Shown one piece after another: positions 36,685-45,486 of a stretch of DNA of 64,000 bases (the stretch's first letter is position 1; every line of letters starts with the position of its first letter). The position numbers were made by a program, and so were the translations under genes. This DNA comes from Flavobacterium anhuiense (GTDB taxonomy: Bacteria; Bacteroidota; Bacteroidia; Flavobacteriales; Flavobacteriaceae): the NCBI RefSeq assembly GCF_004151235.1, contig NZ_JUIV01000006.1:62001-126000 (forward strand). Reading direction: 5' to 3'. A model generated the notes under the pieces. It searched no databases and was not told where the DNA came from. It saw only the letters and a program-made list of their open reading frames with translations.

Positions 36685-37638
36685 ATGAAATTAAAACTTC
36701 TTTTTACAACTGCATTTTTATGCTGCACTTTCGTGAATGCACAAATGGCTAAGACTTTTTACAAACATGACAAATATCTTTCATCTGACAAATTGGAAGG
36801 ACGTTTTGTGGGAACTAAAGGAAATAACGACGCCGCTGCATATATCAAAAAGTATTTTAAGAAATATGGTTTACAGCAATTCAATGATAGTTATTATCAG
36901 CCTTTCAAAGTATTTGTCAAAGAAGGAATCAATAAAATGAAATCGGATAGTGTGGCTACACAAAACGTTGTAGGTTATATTGAAGGTTCAGATCCTAATT
37001 TGAAAAACGAATACATTGTAATCGGTGCGCATTACGATCATTGGGGTTGGGGTGGACAAGGTTCTGGAAGTAAAAAGAAAGAAGCTTTTGCCATTCATAA
37101 CGGTGCAGATGATAATGCGTCTGGAGTTTCGGCTTTGCTCTGCATTTTAGAAGAAATTTCAAAACAAAAAGTAAAACCAAAAAGAAGCATCATTTTTATT
37201 TCGTTTAGTGGAGAAGAAGAAGGATTATTGGGTTCAAAGTATTTTATTAATCATCTCCTAGTTCCAAAAGAAGCTGTAAAAGTAATGCTCAATATGGATA
37301 TGGTCGGAAGATTGAATGATAAAAAAGAGCTTTATATGGGAGGCGCGGGAACTTTTCCAAACGGAGTTGAATTAATGAAAAAACTGCAGGAAAACTCAGG
37401 ACTAAATCCTGTTATTCACGCAGGAGATGTAGGCGGTTCAGATCATGTTTCTTTTTACAAAGTATCCATTTCAGCTGTTGGTTTTCATACAGGCGGACAT
37501 CCGCAATACCATACGCCAGATGACGATATTGAATTTATTAATTCAGAAGGAGGAGCGTTAGTCTCAAAATATATTTACAATGCGCTCACACAGATTGCCA
37601 ATTATGAAGAAGCTTTGTTTTTTATCAAACAGAATTAA
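36685..37638 (+). CDS. M28-family zinc aminopeptidase
   Basis: Exported metallopeptidase of 317 residues with a signal peptide ending at FVNAQ. The M28 zinc ligands are all visible in order: IGAHYDHWG, NGADDNASGVS, FSGEEEGLLGS with the catalytic Glu, NMDMVGRL and PQYHTPDD. Such enzymes release N-terminal amino acids in the periplasm or outside. Next to a glycoprotein-degrading locus it could trim peptide left on glycopeptides, but a general nutritional role is equally likely. It is preceded by repeats and is probably transcribed alone. Confidence 0.92.
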   Translation: MKLKLLFTTAFLCCTFVNAQMAKTFYKHDKYLSSDKLEGRFVGTKGNNDAAAYIKKYFKKYGLQQFNDSYYQPFKVFVKEGINKMKSDSVATQNVVGYIEGSDPNLKNEYIVIGAHYDHWGWGGQGSGSKKKEAFAIHNGADDNASGVSALLCILEEISKQKVKPKRSIIFISFSGEEEGLLGSKYFINHLLVPKEAVKVMLNMDMVGRLNDKKELYMGGAGTFPNGVELMKKLQENSGLNPVIHAGDVGGSDHVSFYKVSISAVGFHTGGHPQYHTPDDDIEFINSEGGALVSKYIYNALTQIANYEEALFFIKQN

Positions 37639-37752
37639 ACAAAGCATTATTCCATACAATAAATTAAGTCGATTAGTGAAATTAATGCCTGATCAATTTC
37701 ATATAAAAAGTTAAGTTAATTAGTTTTTGTTTTTTTGAAAAGACGGTGTCTA

Positions 37753-38118
37753 TTAAATATTATAGACTCCGTCTTTCATTTTAAAAGCCCATGAAGCCAT
37801 GGCGTCAATAACAGGGAGCAAACCAGTTCCTGCATTACTTAATCTATAAGTTACAAACGGAGGAACAACAGGTTTTGCCTCGCGAATAACCAATCCGTCA
37901 GCTTCCAGCTGCTTTAAATGCTGAATTAGCATTTTTTCTGTTACGGCCGGAATAGCTCTTTTCAGTTCGCTATAACGTTTATCTCCAGTCGATAAATGAT
38001 ATAAAATAATAGGTTTCCAGTAGCCTCCAATTTTTTCCATAACAAAAGTCACGGGACATTTTTCCAACGCATACTGCTTGTTTTCCTGAATTGTAGACGA
38101 TTCTTTAATTGCTGTCAT
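37753..38118 (-). CDS. HxlR-family winged-helix regulator
   Basis: A DNA-binding regulator of 121 residues when started at 38118 (MTAIKESST). An upstream in-frame start at 38193 would run through the divergent promoter and is rejected. The HxlR pattern is clear: CPVTFVMEKIGGYWKPIILYHL, RYSELKRAIPAVTEKMLIQHLKQLEADGLV and a beta-wing VPPFVTYRLS. The conserved Cys before PV may sense oxidants or electrophiles, as in some relatives. It is divergent from an NmrA-like oxidoreductase, a common pairing in which the regulator controls its neighbour. Confidence 0.93.
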   Translation of the reverse strand: MTAIKESSTIQENKQYALEKCPVTFVMEKIGGYWKPIILYHLSTGDKRYSELKRAIPAVTEKMLIQHLKQLEADGLVIREAKPVVPPFVTYRLSNAGTGLLPVIDAMASWAFKMKDGVYNI

Positions 38119-38133
38119 AATACATACTTTAGG

Positions 38134-38172
38134 GTAAGTACTTGTATAAAAGTAAGTACAAAGATACCTTTG
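38134..38172 (+). promoter_or_regulatory. Promoter of the NmrA-like gene with candidate HxlR operator
   Basis: TTG at 38142-38144, a 20-base spacer and TACCTTTG at 38165-38172 match the Bacteroidota TTG/TAnnTTTG promoter. The direct repeat GTAAGTAC at 38134-38141 and 38152-38159 (18 bases apart) overlaps the -33 element, a good place for HxlR to bind. The start codon is 28 bases after the -7 box. Confidence 0.6.
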
Positions 38173-38199
38173 TCTTGTTAAATAAAAAAACATTTAAAG

Positions 38200-39075
38200 A
38201 TGAAAATTATAATCTCAGGTTCATTAGGAAACATAGGAAAGCCATTAACGGCACAATTAGTACAATCAGGTCACGATGTAACCGTTATAAGCAGTAATGC
38301 AGATAGAAAATCTGCTATTGAAGATTTAGGCGCAAAAGCAGCAATTGGTTCAGTTAGCGATGCCGATTTTCTTTCTAAAACTTTTGCCGATGCTGATGCT
38401 CTATTTGCCATGACACCTCCGAATATGGGCGGAGTAAATATTGTGAAGAATACTACAGATGCTGGTGCCGCTTTCGCGAAAGCAATCCAAACAGCCAAGA
38501 TTAAGAGAGTAGTGATGCTAAGCAGCATTGGAGCCGATTTGCCAACAGGAAACGGACCAATTGCAGGATTGTATAATATCGAGAAGATTTACGAAAAATT
38601 AGACACTTCAATTACCTTTTTAAGAGCAGGATATTTCTACTTTAATTTCTTTAATGATATCCCGATGATAAAAGGAGCAGGGATTATGGGGGCTAATTTC
38701 CCAGTGTCAAATCGTATTCCGTTAGTTCATCCAGAAGATATTGCAAACGCAGCTGCCGAAGAATTACAAAAAAGTACAGAAGGTAAAAACATCCGTTACA
38801 TTATAAGTGATGTAAAAACGCCTTCAGAAATTGTAAAAGCATTTGGAACTGCTATTGGAAAACCAGAGCTTCCGTGGATTGAATTTACAGACGAACAATA
38901 TTTTGGCGGAATGACTCAAGCAGGAGTTCCAGAAGAAATGGCAGGTTTATATACCGAAATGGGAACAGGGTTAAGAAACGAAACCATTGCCGCAGATTTT
39001 CTAAAGAATGATGGAAATGCAACGGGTAAAATCAAATTAGAAGATTTTGCAAAAGAATTTGCTTCAAAATTCTAA
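38200..39075 (+). CDS. NmrA-like NAD(P)-binding oxidoreductase
   Basis: Cytoplasmic Rossmann-fold protein of 291 residues of the atypical SDR, NmrA/QOR2-like type. The nucleotide-binding motif SGSLGNIGKPL is at residues 5-15 and is followed by a short strand and SSNADR, which would contact the adenosine ribose or phosphate. It lacks a classical YxxxK pair. Relatives reduce quinones or sense redox state. Its divergent HxlR neighbour suggests induction by electrophiles or quinones. Confidence 0.88.
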   Translation: MKIIISGSLGNIGKPLTAQLVQSGHDVTVISSNADRKSAIEDLGAKAAIGSVSDADFLSKTFADADALFAMTPPNMGGVNIVKNTTDAGAAFAKAIQTAKIKRVVMLSSIGADLPTGNGPIAGLYNIEKIYEKLDTSITFLRAGYFYFNFFNDIPMIKGAGIMGANFPVSNRIPLVHPEDIANAAAEELQKSTEGKNIRYIISDVKTPSEIVKAFGTAIGKPELPWIEFTDEQYFGGMTQAGVPEEMAGLYTEMGTGLRNETIAADFLKNDGNATGKIKLEDFAKEFASKF

Positions 39076-39195
39076 TTGCAAAAAAATCAAGAAAGGAATT
39101 TTTCGCACACTGTTTACACAAAGCATTCTATTGCTAATGTAGTTAAAATGATCTCCTAATGTCAATAGCTATCGGGAGCTAAGAGTAAAAACTTA

Positions 39196-39238
39196 TTTAT
39201 GAATTGCCTCCAGCTTTAGCTGGAAGTAATTCATAAAT
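39196..39238. repeat. Hairpin with 'CCAGCTTTAGCTGG' core
   Basis: TTTATGAATT and AATTCATAAA are outer arms, and CCAGCT/AGCTGG with a TT loop is the inner stem. It lies between the convergent NmrA and ApbE genes and could end both transcripts. Related cores occur at 48322-48341 and 48416-48433. Confidence 0.7.
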
Positions 39239-39244
39239 CACGAT

Positions 39245-40237
39245 TCATAACTTATAAGGAAAGTTTTTAGACTTAACTATTTTTCCTTTATCCGTAATCA
39301 GAACACAGCTGTAATCGGGAAATTTTTGAAGTAAAAGCAAACCTTCTTTCTGACCTAAAACCATCATAGAAGTGCTTAATCCGTTAGCGGTTTCGGCGTT
39401 TGGACCAAGGACTGTTACACTGCACAAACCAGTTGCAGGATAACCAGTTGCGGGATTTATTATATGAGAATATCTTTTTCCGTTAAAAACTACAAATTTT
39501 TCATAACTGCCAGAAGTTGTTACAGCACCTTCTTTAAGCGGAATTGCAGCTAAAATCTTTTCAGGCTTAAACGGATTTGTAATTCCGATTTTCCAATCTT
39601 TTCCGTTAGGCTGTTTTCCCCAAGTGCTCATATCTCCCGAGCCATTTATAATTCCGGCTTGAACCCCTTTTGCAATCATCATGGCGCGGCATTTATCAGT
39701 TGCATAACCTTCTCCTAAAGCGCCAAAACCAATTTTCATTCCTTTCAATTTCAAGAAAATAGTCGATTCTGTGCTGTCTAGGATAATGTTTTTGTAGCCG
39801 ACTTTCTCAACCGATTTTTTTATGGCTTCCGCCGAAGGCATTTCGGTCATCGAACCGTCAAATTTCCAGATTCTGTCCATTGCTGCAAAACTGATGTCAA
39901 AACCACCATTTGTAATTTCAGAAAGTTTGATGGCTCTTTTAGTCAACTCAAAAACTTCTCGATCGACTTTTACAGGTTTTATTCCAGCATTCTGATTGAT
40001 TTCAGAAACCTGAGTAGTAGGTTTCCAATCGGAGATTAAATATTCAATTCTAGTGATTTCAGCAATAACTTCATCTATATTTTTTTCCGCAGAAAGCGAA
40101 TCTTTGTCAACAATTGAAATATCAAAACGTCCCCCCATCAAAAGCGTAGTTCTTTTTCGTAATACTTGAGAATGTGCTGATAAACAGCAAGCAATTACAA
40201 AAAACAATGAAATTTTATAGGATAATAATTTATGCAT
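39245..40237 (-). CDS. apbE: ApbE: FAD:protein FMN transferase
   Basis: Attaches FMN covalently to Thr or Ser of exported redox proteins. The 330-residue protein has a signal peptide ending near SAHSQ, so it works in the periplasm. Family landmarks are TTLLMGGRFDISI, FDGSMTEMPS, GFGALGEGYATDK, INGSGDMSTWG and HIINPATGYPA. It is the last gene of the four-gene minus-strand operon. The DUF2271 protein two genes upstream carries a TGASVT sequence matching the known flavinylation motif, making it the likely partner. Confidence 0.95.
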   Translation of the reverse strand: MHKLLSYKISLFFVIACCLSAHSQVLRKRTTLLMGGRFDISIVDKDSLSAEKNIDEVIAEITRIEYLISDWKPTTQVSEINQNAGIKPVKVDREVFELTKRAIKLSEITNGGFDISFAAMDRIWKFDGSMTEMPSAEAIKKSVEKVGYKNIILDSTESTIFLKLKGMKIGFGALGEGYATDKCRAMMIAKGVQAGIINGSGDMSTWGKQPNGKDWKIGITNPFKPEKILAAIPLKEGAVTTSGSYEKFVVFNGKRYSHIINPATGYPATGLCSVTVLGPNAETANGLSTSMMVLGQKEGLLLLQKFPDYSCVLITDKGKIVKSKNFPYKL

Positions 40238-40273
40238 GGTAATCTAGTCAAAGTTGAAAATCAACAATCAGCA

Positions 40274-40301
40274 ATCTAAAATCTAAAATCTAAAATCTAA
40301 A
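40274..40301. repeat. Short tandem repeat, four ATCTAAA units
   Basis: Four copies of the seven-base unit ATCTAAA, flanked on both sides by AATCAACAATC. It lies in the 72-base gap between the PepSY and apbE genes of one operon. Such a repeat may vary in copy number. Confidence 0.75.
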
Positions 40302-40309
40302 ATCAACAA

Positions 40310-42493
40310 TCAATAACAGTCCGTCAAAAATTGTTTATTGGCTTTGTATTCAGAGAGCGTTTTTAATCCTTTTGTTTTGCACAATTCACTTAAAATATTC
40401 TCCACATCTTTCTGCATTGCCAGTGAACCGCAAATCATAATGACACCATCTTTTTTCAATACATTCACGAAGAAATTGGCATCTCTTTTAATCAAATCCA
40501 TTACATAAATATGTTCTGCTTCGCGAGATAATGCAACATGAAAATTTTCCAGTTGTTCTTTCTGAATCATAATTCCAGCAAACTTTTTGTATGCCATCAA
40601 TGTTGGCGTTTCCATTCTGAATCCGCTGTAAAGATGAAGCTCTTGTTTTGCTTTATTCTGTTCGATCATTCCTAAGAAAGGAGCAATTCCTGTTCCGTTA
40701 GAAATAAAAGCCACTTTAGAAGCTTTTTTCGGAAGATGAAAAGCAGGATTTTTAACAATCTGTGCTTTAATTATATTTCCAGGTTCTAAAGCATTCAAAA
40801 ATCCTGAACCCAATCCGTTTGGATGTAATTTTACAACAAGCTGAATATTGCCAGAATGATTTCCGATAGAGTAGAGGCGCTCTCTAGAATCGTTGGCAGG
40901 ATAAATTGCCAGTAAATCGCCTGAGCTAAATTTAGTTCTAGCATTAGATTTTAAAGTCAGAATAAAAGTATGCTCGGTTTCAGAAATTGGTGTTTTATCT
41001 AAAACCATAAATTTTTGCAGACCTTTTGGAACGTGGTTATATATTGACGGAGTTGTCGCCAACGGAATTCCTGTTTTTTCGCTCCATAATTTTACCCATT
41101 CTACAAATTCAACAGCCGATTTGTCATTGACAGTTTTCAAATCCAAATAACGATCTGCCCATTTTTGTTTTCCTAAAAGTTGATCTATCTCGATAGCAAA
41201 CTGGCAAAAATCGGGATATGATTTTGAACCAAAACCAACTACAGAAAAATTAATGTTTTGTTCTTGATTTTGTTTTTCTAGTAATGCTTTGAATTGCGTT
41301 CCGTTAGAAGGCGCATCTCCCAAACCGTGAGTCGACGTAAAAACGATAATGTGTTCTGCTTTCGGATAAACTGAAAATTTATTCAATTCACTAACAAAAA
41401 CTCTTTGTCCATGATCAATTAATTGTTTCTGAATCGCATTAGCAAATCGGAACGTGCTTCCGTTTTCTGAACCTACCAAAAGTATAAAAGTGCTTTCGTT
41501 TGCTTTAAATTTATTTTTAATTCGGCTTGACCTTCTTTTTAAAGTAATCGCAAAACCCGAATTAATAAAGAATAAAATATTAATGCAGGCAATTGCTAGA
41601 ATAACAGCCCAGATTCCATTAATTCTTCCTGTATGAAGATCAAGACTTAATGCCGCAAATTGTGCCGTCATTGGCGATAGTTTTTCAGAAATTACAGCTC
41701 CTGTAACTTGATTTACTTCAATTTCTCTGTCTTTTAATTCAATGATATAATATTCTTCAGGATCATCTGTAAAAGGAAATTCGATTTTCTTTACATCAGA
41801 TAACAAAGTGGTATTGAAAATTGAAACTGTTTTAGATTTTTCTGAAAGTTCTGTTTTTACAGGTTTAGCTTTTTCTTCACCCATAAAAAAATTGAATCTT
41901 TCCAACGATAAATAGGTTCCCGTTAATGCAATAATCAAAATCGGAATTAAAGCCAATCTTCCTAAAAGAACATGATAATATTGAGCAAAATATTCTTTGA
42001 TTATTTTAGAAAAGAAATTTCGAATGCCGCGCTGTCTTTTCAAAACCAGCACAAAACCCGAAATGGCTATTAATAACAAGCAAAAAGAAATTACGCCCAC
42101 AAAAAAACGTCCCGCTTCATGAAGAAAAAGCGAACGATGCAAACTCGTAATCCAGTTTATGAATTCGGTTTTCTTTGCAGGAGTTCCTAGTGCTTTTCCT
42201 GTTTTTGGATCAATGTATGCTTTAACGTCGTTTCCGTCTGCATCAATGGCCTGAAGCGTTACAAACTGATTGTAATCTACACTCAATTCTGTAATTTCAG
42301 AATACTCTTTCTTTAAAATTGGCAGCGTTTCTCCTAAAGTTATTTTATTAAAATCTTCTGCTTTATACGGAAGTGTTTTTTCTTGAACTGCATCAACTGC
42401 CAGAATAATTCCGGTAACGGAAGCTAAAAGCAAAAAAATAGAAGAAAATAAGGCTAGAGCCAAGTGTGCGTAACGCCAGAAAGAAAGAGTCAT
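40310..42493 (-). CDS. PepSY membrane protein fused to flavodoxin and NAD(P)H:flavin reductase domains
   Basis: Inner-membrane electron-transfer protein of 727 residues. The N-terminal 320 residues are a PepSY-associated transmembrane module with about four membrane segments and an external PepSY loop. A flavodoxin domain follows (about 335-470; LLVGSENGSTFRFANA and VFTSTHGLGDAP for FMN). The last 240 residues are a ferredoxin-reductase-like part with the FAD motif RERLYSIGNHSG and NAD(P) motif SNGTGIAPFLGM. It would pass electrons from cytoplasmic NAD(P)H across the membrane. Its operon with DUF2271 and ApbE suggests that a flavinylated external protein receives them. Iron or other metal reduction is a likely purpose. 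Confidence 0.9.
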   Translation of the reverse strand: MTLSFWRYAHLALALFSSIFLLLASVTGIILAVDAVQEKTLPYKAEDFNKITLGETLPILKKEYSEITELSVDYNQFVTLQAIDADGNDVKAYIDPKTGKALGTPAKKTEFINWITSLHRSLFLHEAGRFFVGVISFCLLLIAISGFVLVLKRQRGIRNFFSKIIKEYFAQYYHVLLGRLALIPILIIALTGTYLSLERFNFFMGEEKAKPVKTELSEKSKTVSIFNTTLLSDVKKIEFPFTDDPEEYYIIELKDREIEVNQVTGAVISEKLSPMTAQFAALSLDLHTGRINGIWAVILAIACINILFFINSGFAITLKRRSSRIKNKFKANESTFILLVGSENGSTFRFANAIQKQLIDHGQRVFVSELNKFSVYPKAEHIIVFTSTHGLGDAPSNGTQFKALLEKQNQEQNINFSVVGFGSKSYPDFCQFAIEIDQLLGKQKWADRYLDLKTVNDKSAVEFVEWVKLWSEKTGIPLATTPSIYNHVPKGLQKFMVLDKTPISETEHTFILTLKSNARTKFSSGDLLAIYPANDSRERLYSIGNHSGNIQLVVKLHPNGLGSGFLNALEPGNIIKAQIVKNPAFHLPKKASKVAFISNGTGIAPFLGMIEQNKAKQELHLYSGFRMETPTLMAYKKFAGIMIQKEQLENFHVALSREAEHIYVMDLIKRDANFFVNVLKKDGVIMICGSLAMQKDVENILSELCKTKGLKTLSEYKANKQFLTDCY

Positions 42494-42624
42494 GGAGTGT
42501 ATTCTGTTATAAAACGTTTAAAGCTTTGTCAAAGTTTAGAACGATGACAAAGCTCAGATTTTAAATCTAAGTACAAAAATAAAATTTGTGCTCATTATAA
42601 GGTTAAAAAATAATGTGCTTAAGA

Positions 42625-43107
42625 TTATATTTTGTTTAATCTTACGTATTTAATGTAGCCTTTACCATCTGTTTTTTCAGCAAGACCTTCTGTCGTAAGC
42701 GGAACTTCAAGATCGCTTACATAGTATTTCTGATCTTCTACAGCCGATTCAAATCGCAATTTATATCCTTTGTTTATTTTAGAATTCTCAATTTCGATTG
42801 TAGTTACACTGCGGTCACCACCTGTTACAGAAGCGCCAGTTTTGGCACTAATATCTTCATTTTTCTTTGAGTGGAATTTATTCCATTCTTTTAATGATTT
42901 GTACCATTTTTTATCATCGCCCATTACATAAAGCGTTTTTTCATATTCACCAGCCGAATTAACTAACGAAACAACGATATAAGCGCCTTCTCCCATATAG
43001 TTGTTCATTTGAAGCATGATTTTATATTTGCTCGATTGTGCTTGAGATTGGAAAGAAACTAAAAAGATAAAAGCGCTTGTAAGAGCAATTTTTAATATTG
43101 ATTTCAT
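42625..43107 (-). CDS. DUF2271 exported protein with predicted flavinylation site
   Basis: Exported protein of 160 residues with a signal peptide ending at SQAQ. The body matches DUF2271: MLQMNNYMGEGAYIVVSLVNSAGEYEKTLYV at the front and KWYKSLKEWNKFH in the middle. Residues 90-95 read TGASVT, fitting the ApbE target pattern [S/T]-G-A-[S/T]-x-[S/T], with T95 the expected FMN-bearing residue. It lies between the ankyrin and PepSY-reductase genes. It is probably a small periplasmic electron carrier; the flavinylation is a prediction. Confidence 0.85.
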   Translation of the reverse strand: MKSILKIALTSAFIFLVSFQSQAQSSKYKIMLQMNNYMGEGAYIVVSLVNSAGEYEKTLYVMGDDKKWYKSLKEWNKFHSKKNEDISAKTGASVTGGDRSVTTIEIENSKINKGYKLRFESAVEDQKYYVSDLEVPLTTEGLAEKTDGKGYIKYVRLNKI

Positions 43108-43132
43108 GAAATTTAGTTATAAATTATAAATT

Positions 43133-43204
43133 ATGAGTTATAAGTTTTGAATTATTTATGAGCTTCATTTTTAACTCCTAATTCATAACTCAAAACTCAT
43201 AACT
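43133..43204. repeat. AT-rich imperfect inverted repeat
   Basis: TTATGAGTTATAAGTTTTGA near 43131-43150 is partly complementary to TCATAACTCAAAACTCATAA near 43183-43202. It lies between the ankyrin and DUF2271 genes. Confidence 0.5.
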
Positions 43205-43213
43205 ATGTAAAAG

Positions 43214-44704
43214 TTATTTTAAAAACTCAACTGAGATATTATTTTTGGTAAGCACTTCATTTTCTTTAGCCAAAGCGTAAGCCGTTTCGTCAAATTCTGT
43301 GCTGATGTCTTTTTTAGCTCCAGCAGAAACTAAATATTTTAAAATAGCATCATCTTTAGAAGTCATCGCCGCTCTGTGTAAAGCCGTTAAACCATCTTTA
43401 TTTTTAGCATTGATGTCCACTTTTAAATCGGTAATTTTTTTAAGAAGCGAAACATCGTTTTTAGTAATCGCTAAATGATATAAAGTGTTTCCATCGTTTT
43501 GAGGAGCTGCTAAGTCCAAACCTTTTTCTTGAAGCAGTTTTGCTTTTGCATCAAAAGGATCTGTTGCAGCTTTTTCTCTTCCTGCCGGACGATAAGATTG
43601 TACTAAATAAACGCCTAAGTTGTTTCCGTCTTTGTCTTTTACATTTACATCAGCACCTTTAGCCAAAAGTAAATTTACAGCTTCTGGAGATCCGTTTTTT
43701 ACAGCAAAAGTCAAAGCCGATTCTCCTTTCAGATTCTGAGCATTGATGTTTTTAACTTTTGGAAGGAAAAGTTCTAAAACTCCCGTTTCTCTTGCAGATG
43801 CAGCAGCCATTAATGGAGTATTTCCTTCTTTGTCGGCTTTGTTTAGATCAACTCCTTTTGCTAAAAAATATTGAATAATCTCTGTCTGATTTGGTTTTCC
43901 AGCCAAAAGATGCAATACGTTTTGTCCTGCTTTGTTTTGAGCTGTAGCTTTAATTTTTACTTCTTCAACCAAATATTTATAAGTTTCAAGAGTATTTGTC
44001 TCTCTTCGGCTTCCTTGTGCAGCAAATAAAAGAGCGGTGTCTGTTGGTTTAATTCCTTTTTCTAAAAGTTTTTTCAGAAGAGCGATATTTCCAGATCTTG
44101 CAGCATAAGTAAAAGCGGTGTTTCCGTCGTTGTCAACATCTTTTAAAGACATTCCTTTAGTAGAAAAATATTCTGCAGCTTTTAAATCCTTATCAGAAGC
44201 AATAGCCAAAAGCAAAAGGTTTGCGCCATTTGCATATTTTTTCGTCGGATAAAGACCTGCTTTAAAGAAAGCATCATACATTGCTGGATTTGACTGGCCA
44301 TTTGAAGCCGCAAAATCAGCTGGAGCTGTTCCGTGGCTGTCTTCAAAGTTTACATCAGAGCCTTTTCCAATTAAATATTGTACTAATTCAGTATTGCCTC
44401 TATTGGCAGCCCAGTGCAGATAAATGCGATTATCGTGAGTCAGTTTTGTAATTGAGTTTCCAGGCTGTTCTACTAAAAATTTGATTGTTGCAAAAGGAGC
44501 ATCGTTATTTATGGCTAAGGTAGTAACGTCAAACGCATTGGCATTAGCTTCAGTTGGGTTATTTCCTTTGGCGATTTCCGCCTGAACCGTTTCAACAGTT
44601 GGAGAAGTTTTCCAGAAAGCAGCATCTAACAATGAGTTTTTTTGCTGGGCACTTACAAATAAAGTAGCAGCAAATGCAAAAGAAACAAAAAGATTCTTTT
44701 TCAT
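43214..44704 (-). CDS. Exported ankyrin-repeat protein
   Basis: A 496-residue protein started at 44704 so that the signal peptide (MKKNLFVSF to FVSAQ) is at the N terminus; an in-frame ATG 33 bases upstream is less likely. About ten ankyrin repeats fill the mature part, with clear units such as DNRIYLHWAANRGNTELVQYLIGKG, GNTAFTYAARSGNIALLKKLLEKG and GLTALHRAAMTSKDDAILKYLVSAG. It would act in the periplasm by binding a protein partner. As first gene of the operon with DUF2271, PepSY-reductase and ApbE, it may support assembly of that system; its exact role is unknown. Confidence 0.9.
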   Translation of the reverse strand: MKKNLFVSFAFAATLFVSAQQKNSLLDAAFWKTSPTVETVQAEIAKGNNPTEANANAFDVTTLAINNDAPFATIKFLVEQPGNSITKLTHDNRIYLHWAANRGNTELVQYLIGKGSDVNFEDSHGTAPADFAASNGQSNPAMYDAFFKAGLYPTKKYANGANLLLLAIASDKDLKAAEYFSTKGMSLKDVDNDGNTAFTYAARSGNIALLKKLLEKGIKPTDTALLFAAQGSRRETNTLETYKYLVEEVKIKATAQNKAGQNVLHLLAGKPNQTEIIQYFLAKGVDLNKADKEGNTPLMAAASARETGVLELFLPKVKNINAQNLKGESALTFAVKNGSPEAVNLLLAKGADVNVKDKDGNNLGVYLVQSYRPAGREKAATDPFDAKAKLLQEKGLDLAAPQNDGNTLYHLAITKNDVSLLKKITDLKVDINAKNKDGLTALHRAAMTSKDDAILKYLVSAGAKKDISTEFDETAYALAKENEVLTKNNISVEFLK

Positions 44705-45174
44705 ATTTTGATAATTTATGGTTTTTGAGTTGTACAAGATTAATTTAATTTGTTGGAAATTCTTATTCTATTTAGAATAAATAAAAATAAAAGCAAATGT
44801 AAAAATTTATATTCTTAATACAAGAATAATTTACTGTAAAAAGGCATTTTAACTTCAGTTTTGCCCAAAAATTAAAAATTGCTTAAGTCCATTTTAATTT
44901 TGTTTTATTTGGACAATAATTGATGTCAGTTTTTAGGATTGTTTTCTTCTTTTAGGCGTTATGAATTTTGAAATGTTAATTTAGTTAAGCATTATAGTTT
45001 TTTATGCTGATTTTGCTGTGTTTTGAAAGCTTTTTGCAAATGTATTTGTTTTAAATATCTGTAATAAAGAATGTTATGTTTTTCGGGTAAATGATATTAT
45101 TTAGAATTATTATCAATAGAAAACTTTTTTTCAATTGAAATTGTCTTTCAAATTTCTATTTTCAAAAAATTAAA

Positions 45175-45343
45175 TGTTGATAACTGCTTTTGCTTTTGAT
45201 CTCAAAAAGCACCTTTTTTCATGTTGATAACTTGACTTTAATTTTAGTGAAAATGCTAGTTCATTGCGAATTAGAACTTATTATTTTCATGTTGATAAGA
45301 TTTCTAAAATCACTGTTTTTTGAAGTTTTAAAACTGTTGATAA
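45175..45343 (+). promoter_or_regulatory. Four TGTTGATAA boxes upstream of nrdB
   Basis: TGTTGATAA occurs four times in the same orientation at 45175-45183, 45222-45230, 45290-45298 and 45335-45343. It differs by one base from the reverse complement of the DnaA box TTATCCACA. DnaA controls nrdAB in E. coli, so these may be DnaA or other regulator sites. The rest of the 780-base gap (44705-45486) is AT-rich with no gene seen. TAAATTTG at 45393-45400 may be the -7 box of nrdB. Confidence 0.5.
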
Positions 45344-45486
45344 TTGGGCAGATTTTTAACATCTAAAACTAGACAAAAGAATAACTCTGGGCTAAATTTG
45401 TAATTATAGAAATCACGCTAATACCACTCCCCAACTTGAGCGCTCGTATTTCTATTTCAAAGTAGTCACTTAAAACTCTATATATT

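Noticed and set aside
43214..44704. Short internal repeats in the ankyrin gene as a DNA repeat array
   Set aside because: They are explained by the protein's ankyrin repeats; the DNA units are too diverged for a true tandem array.
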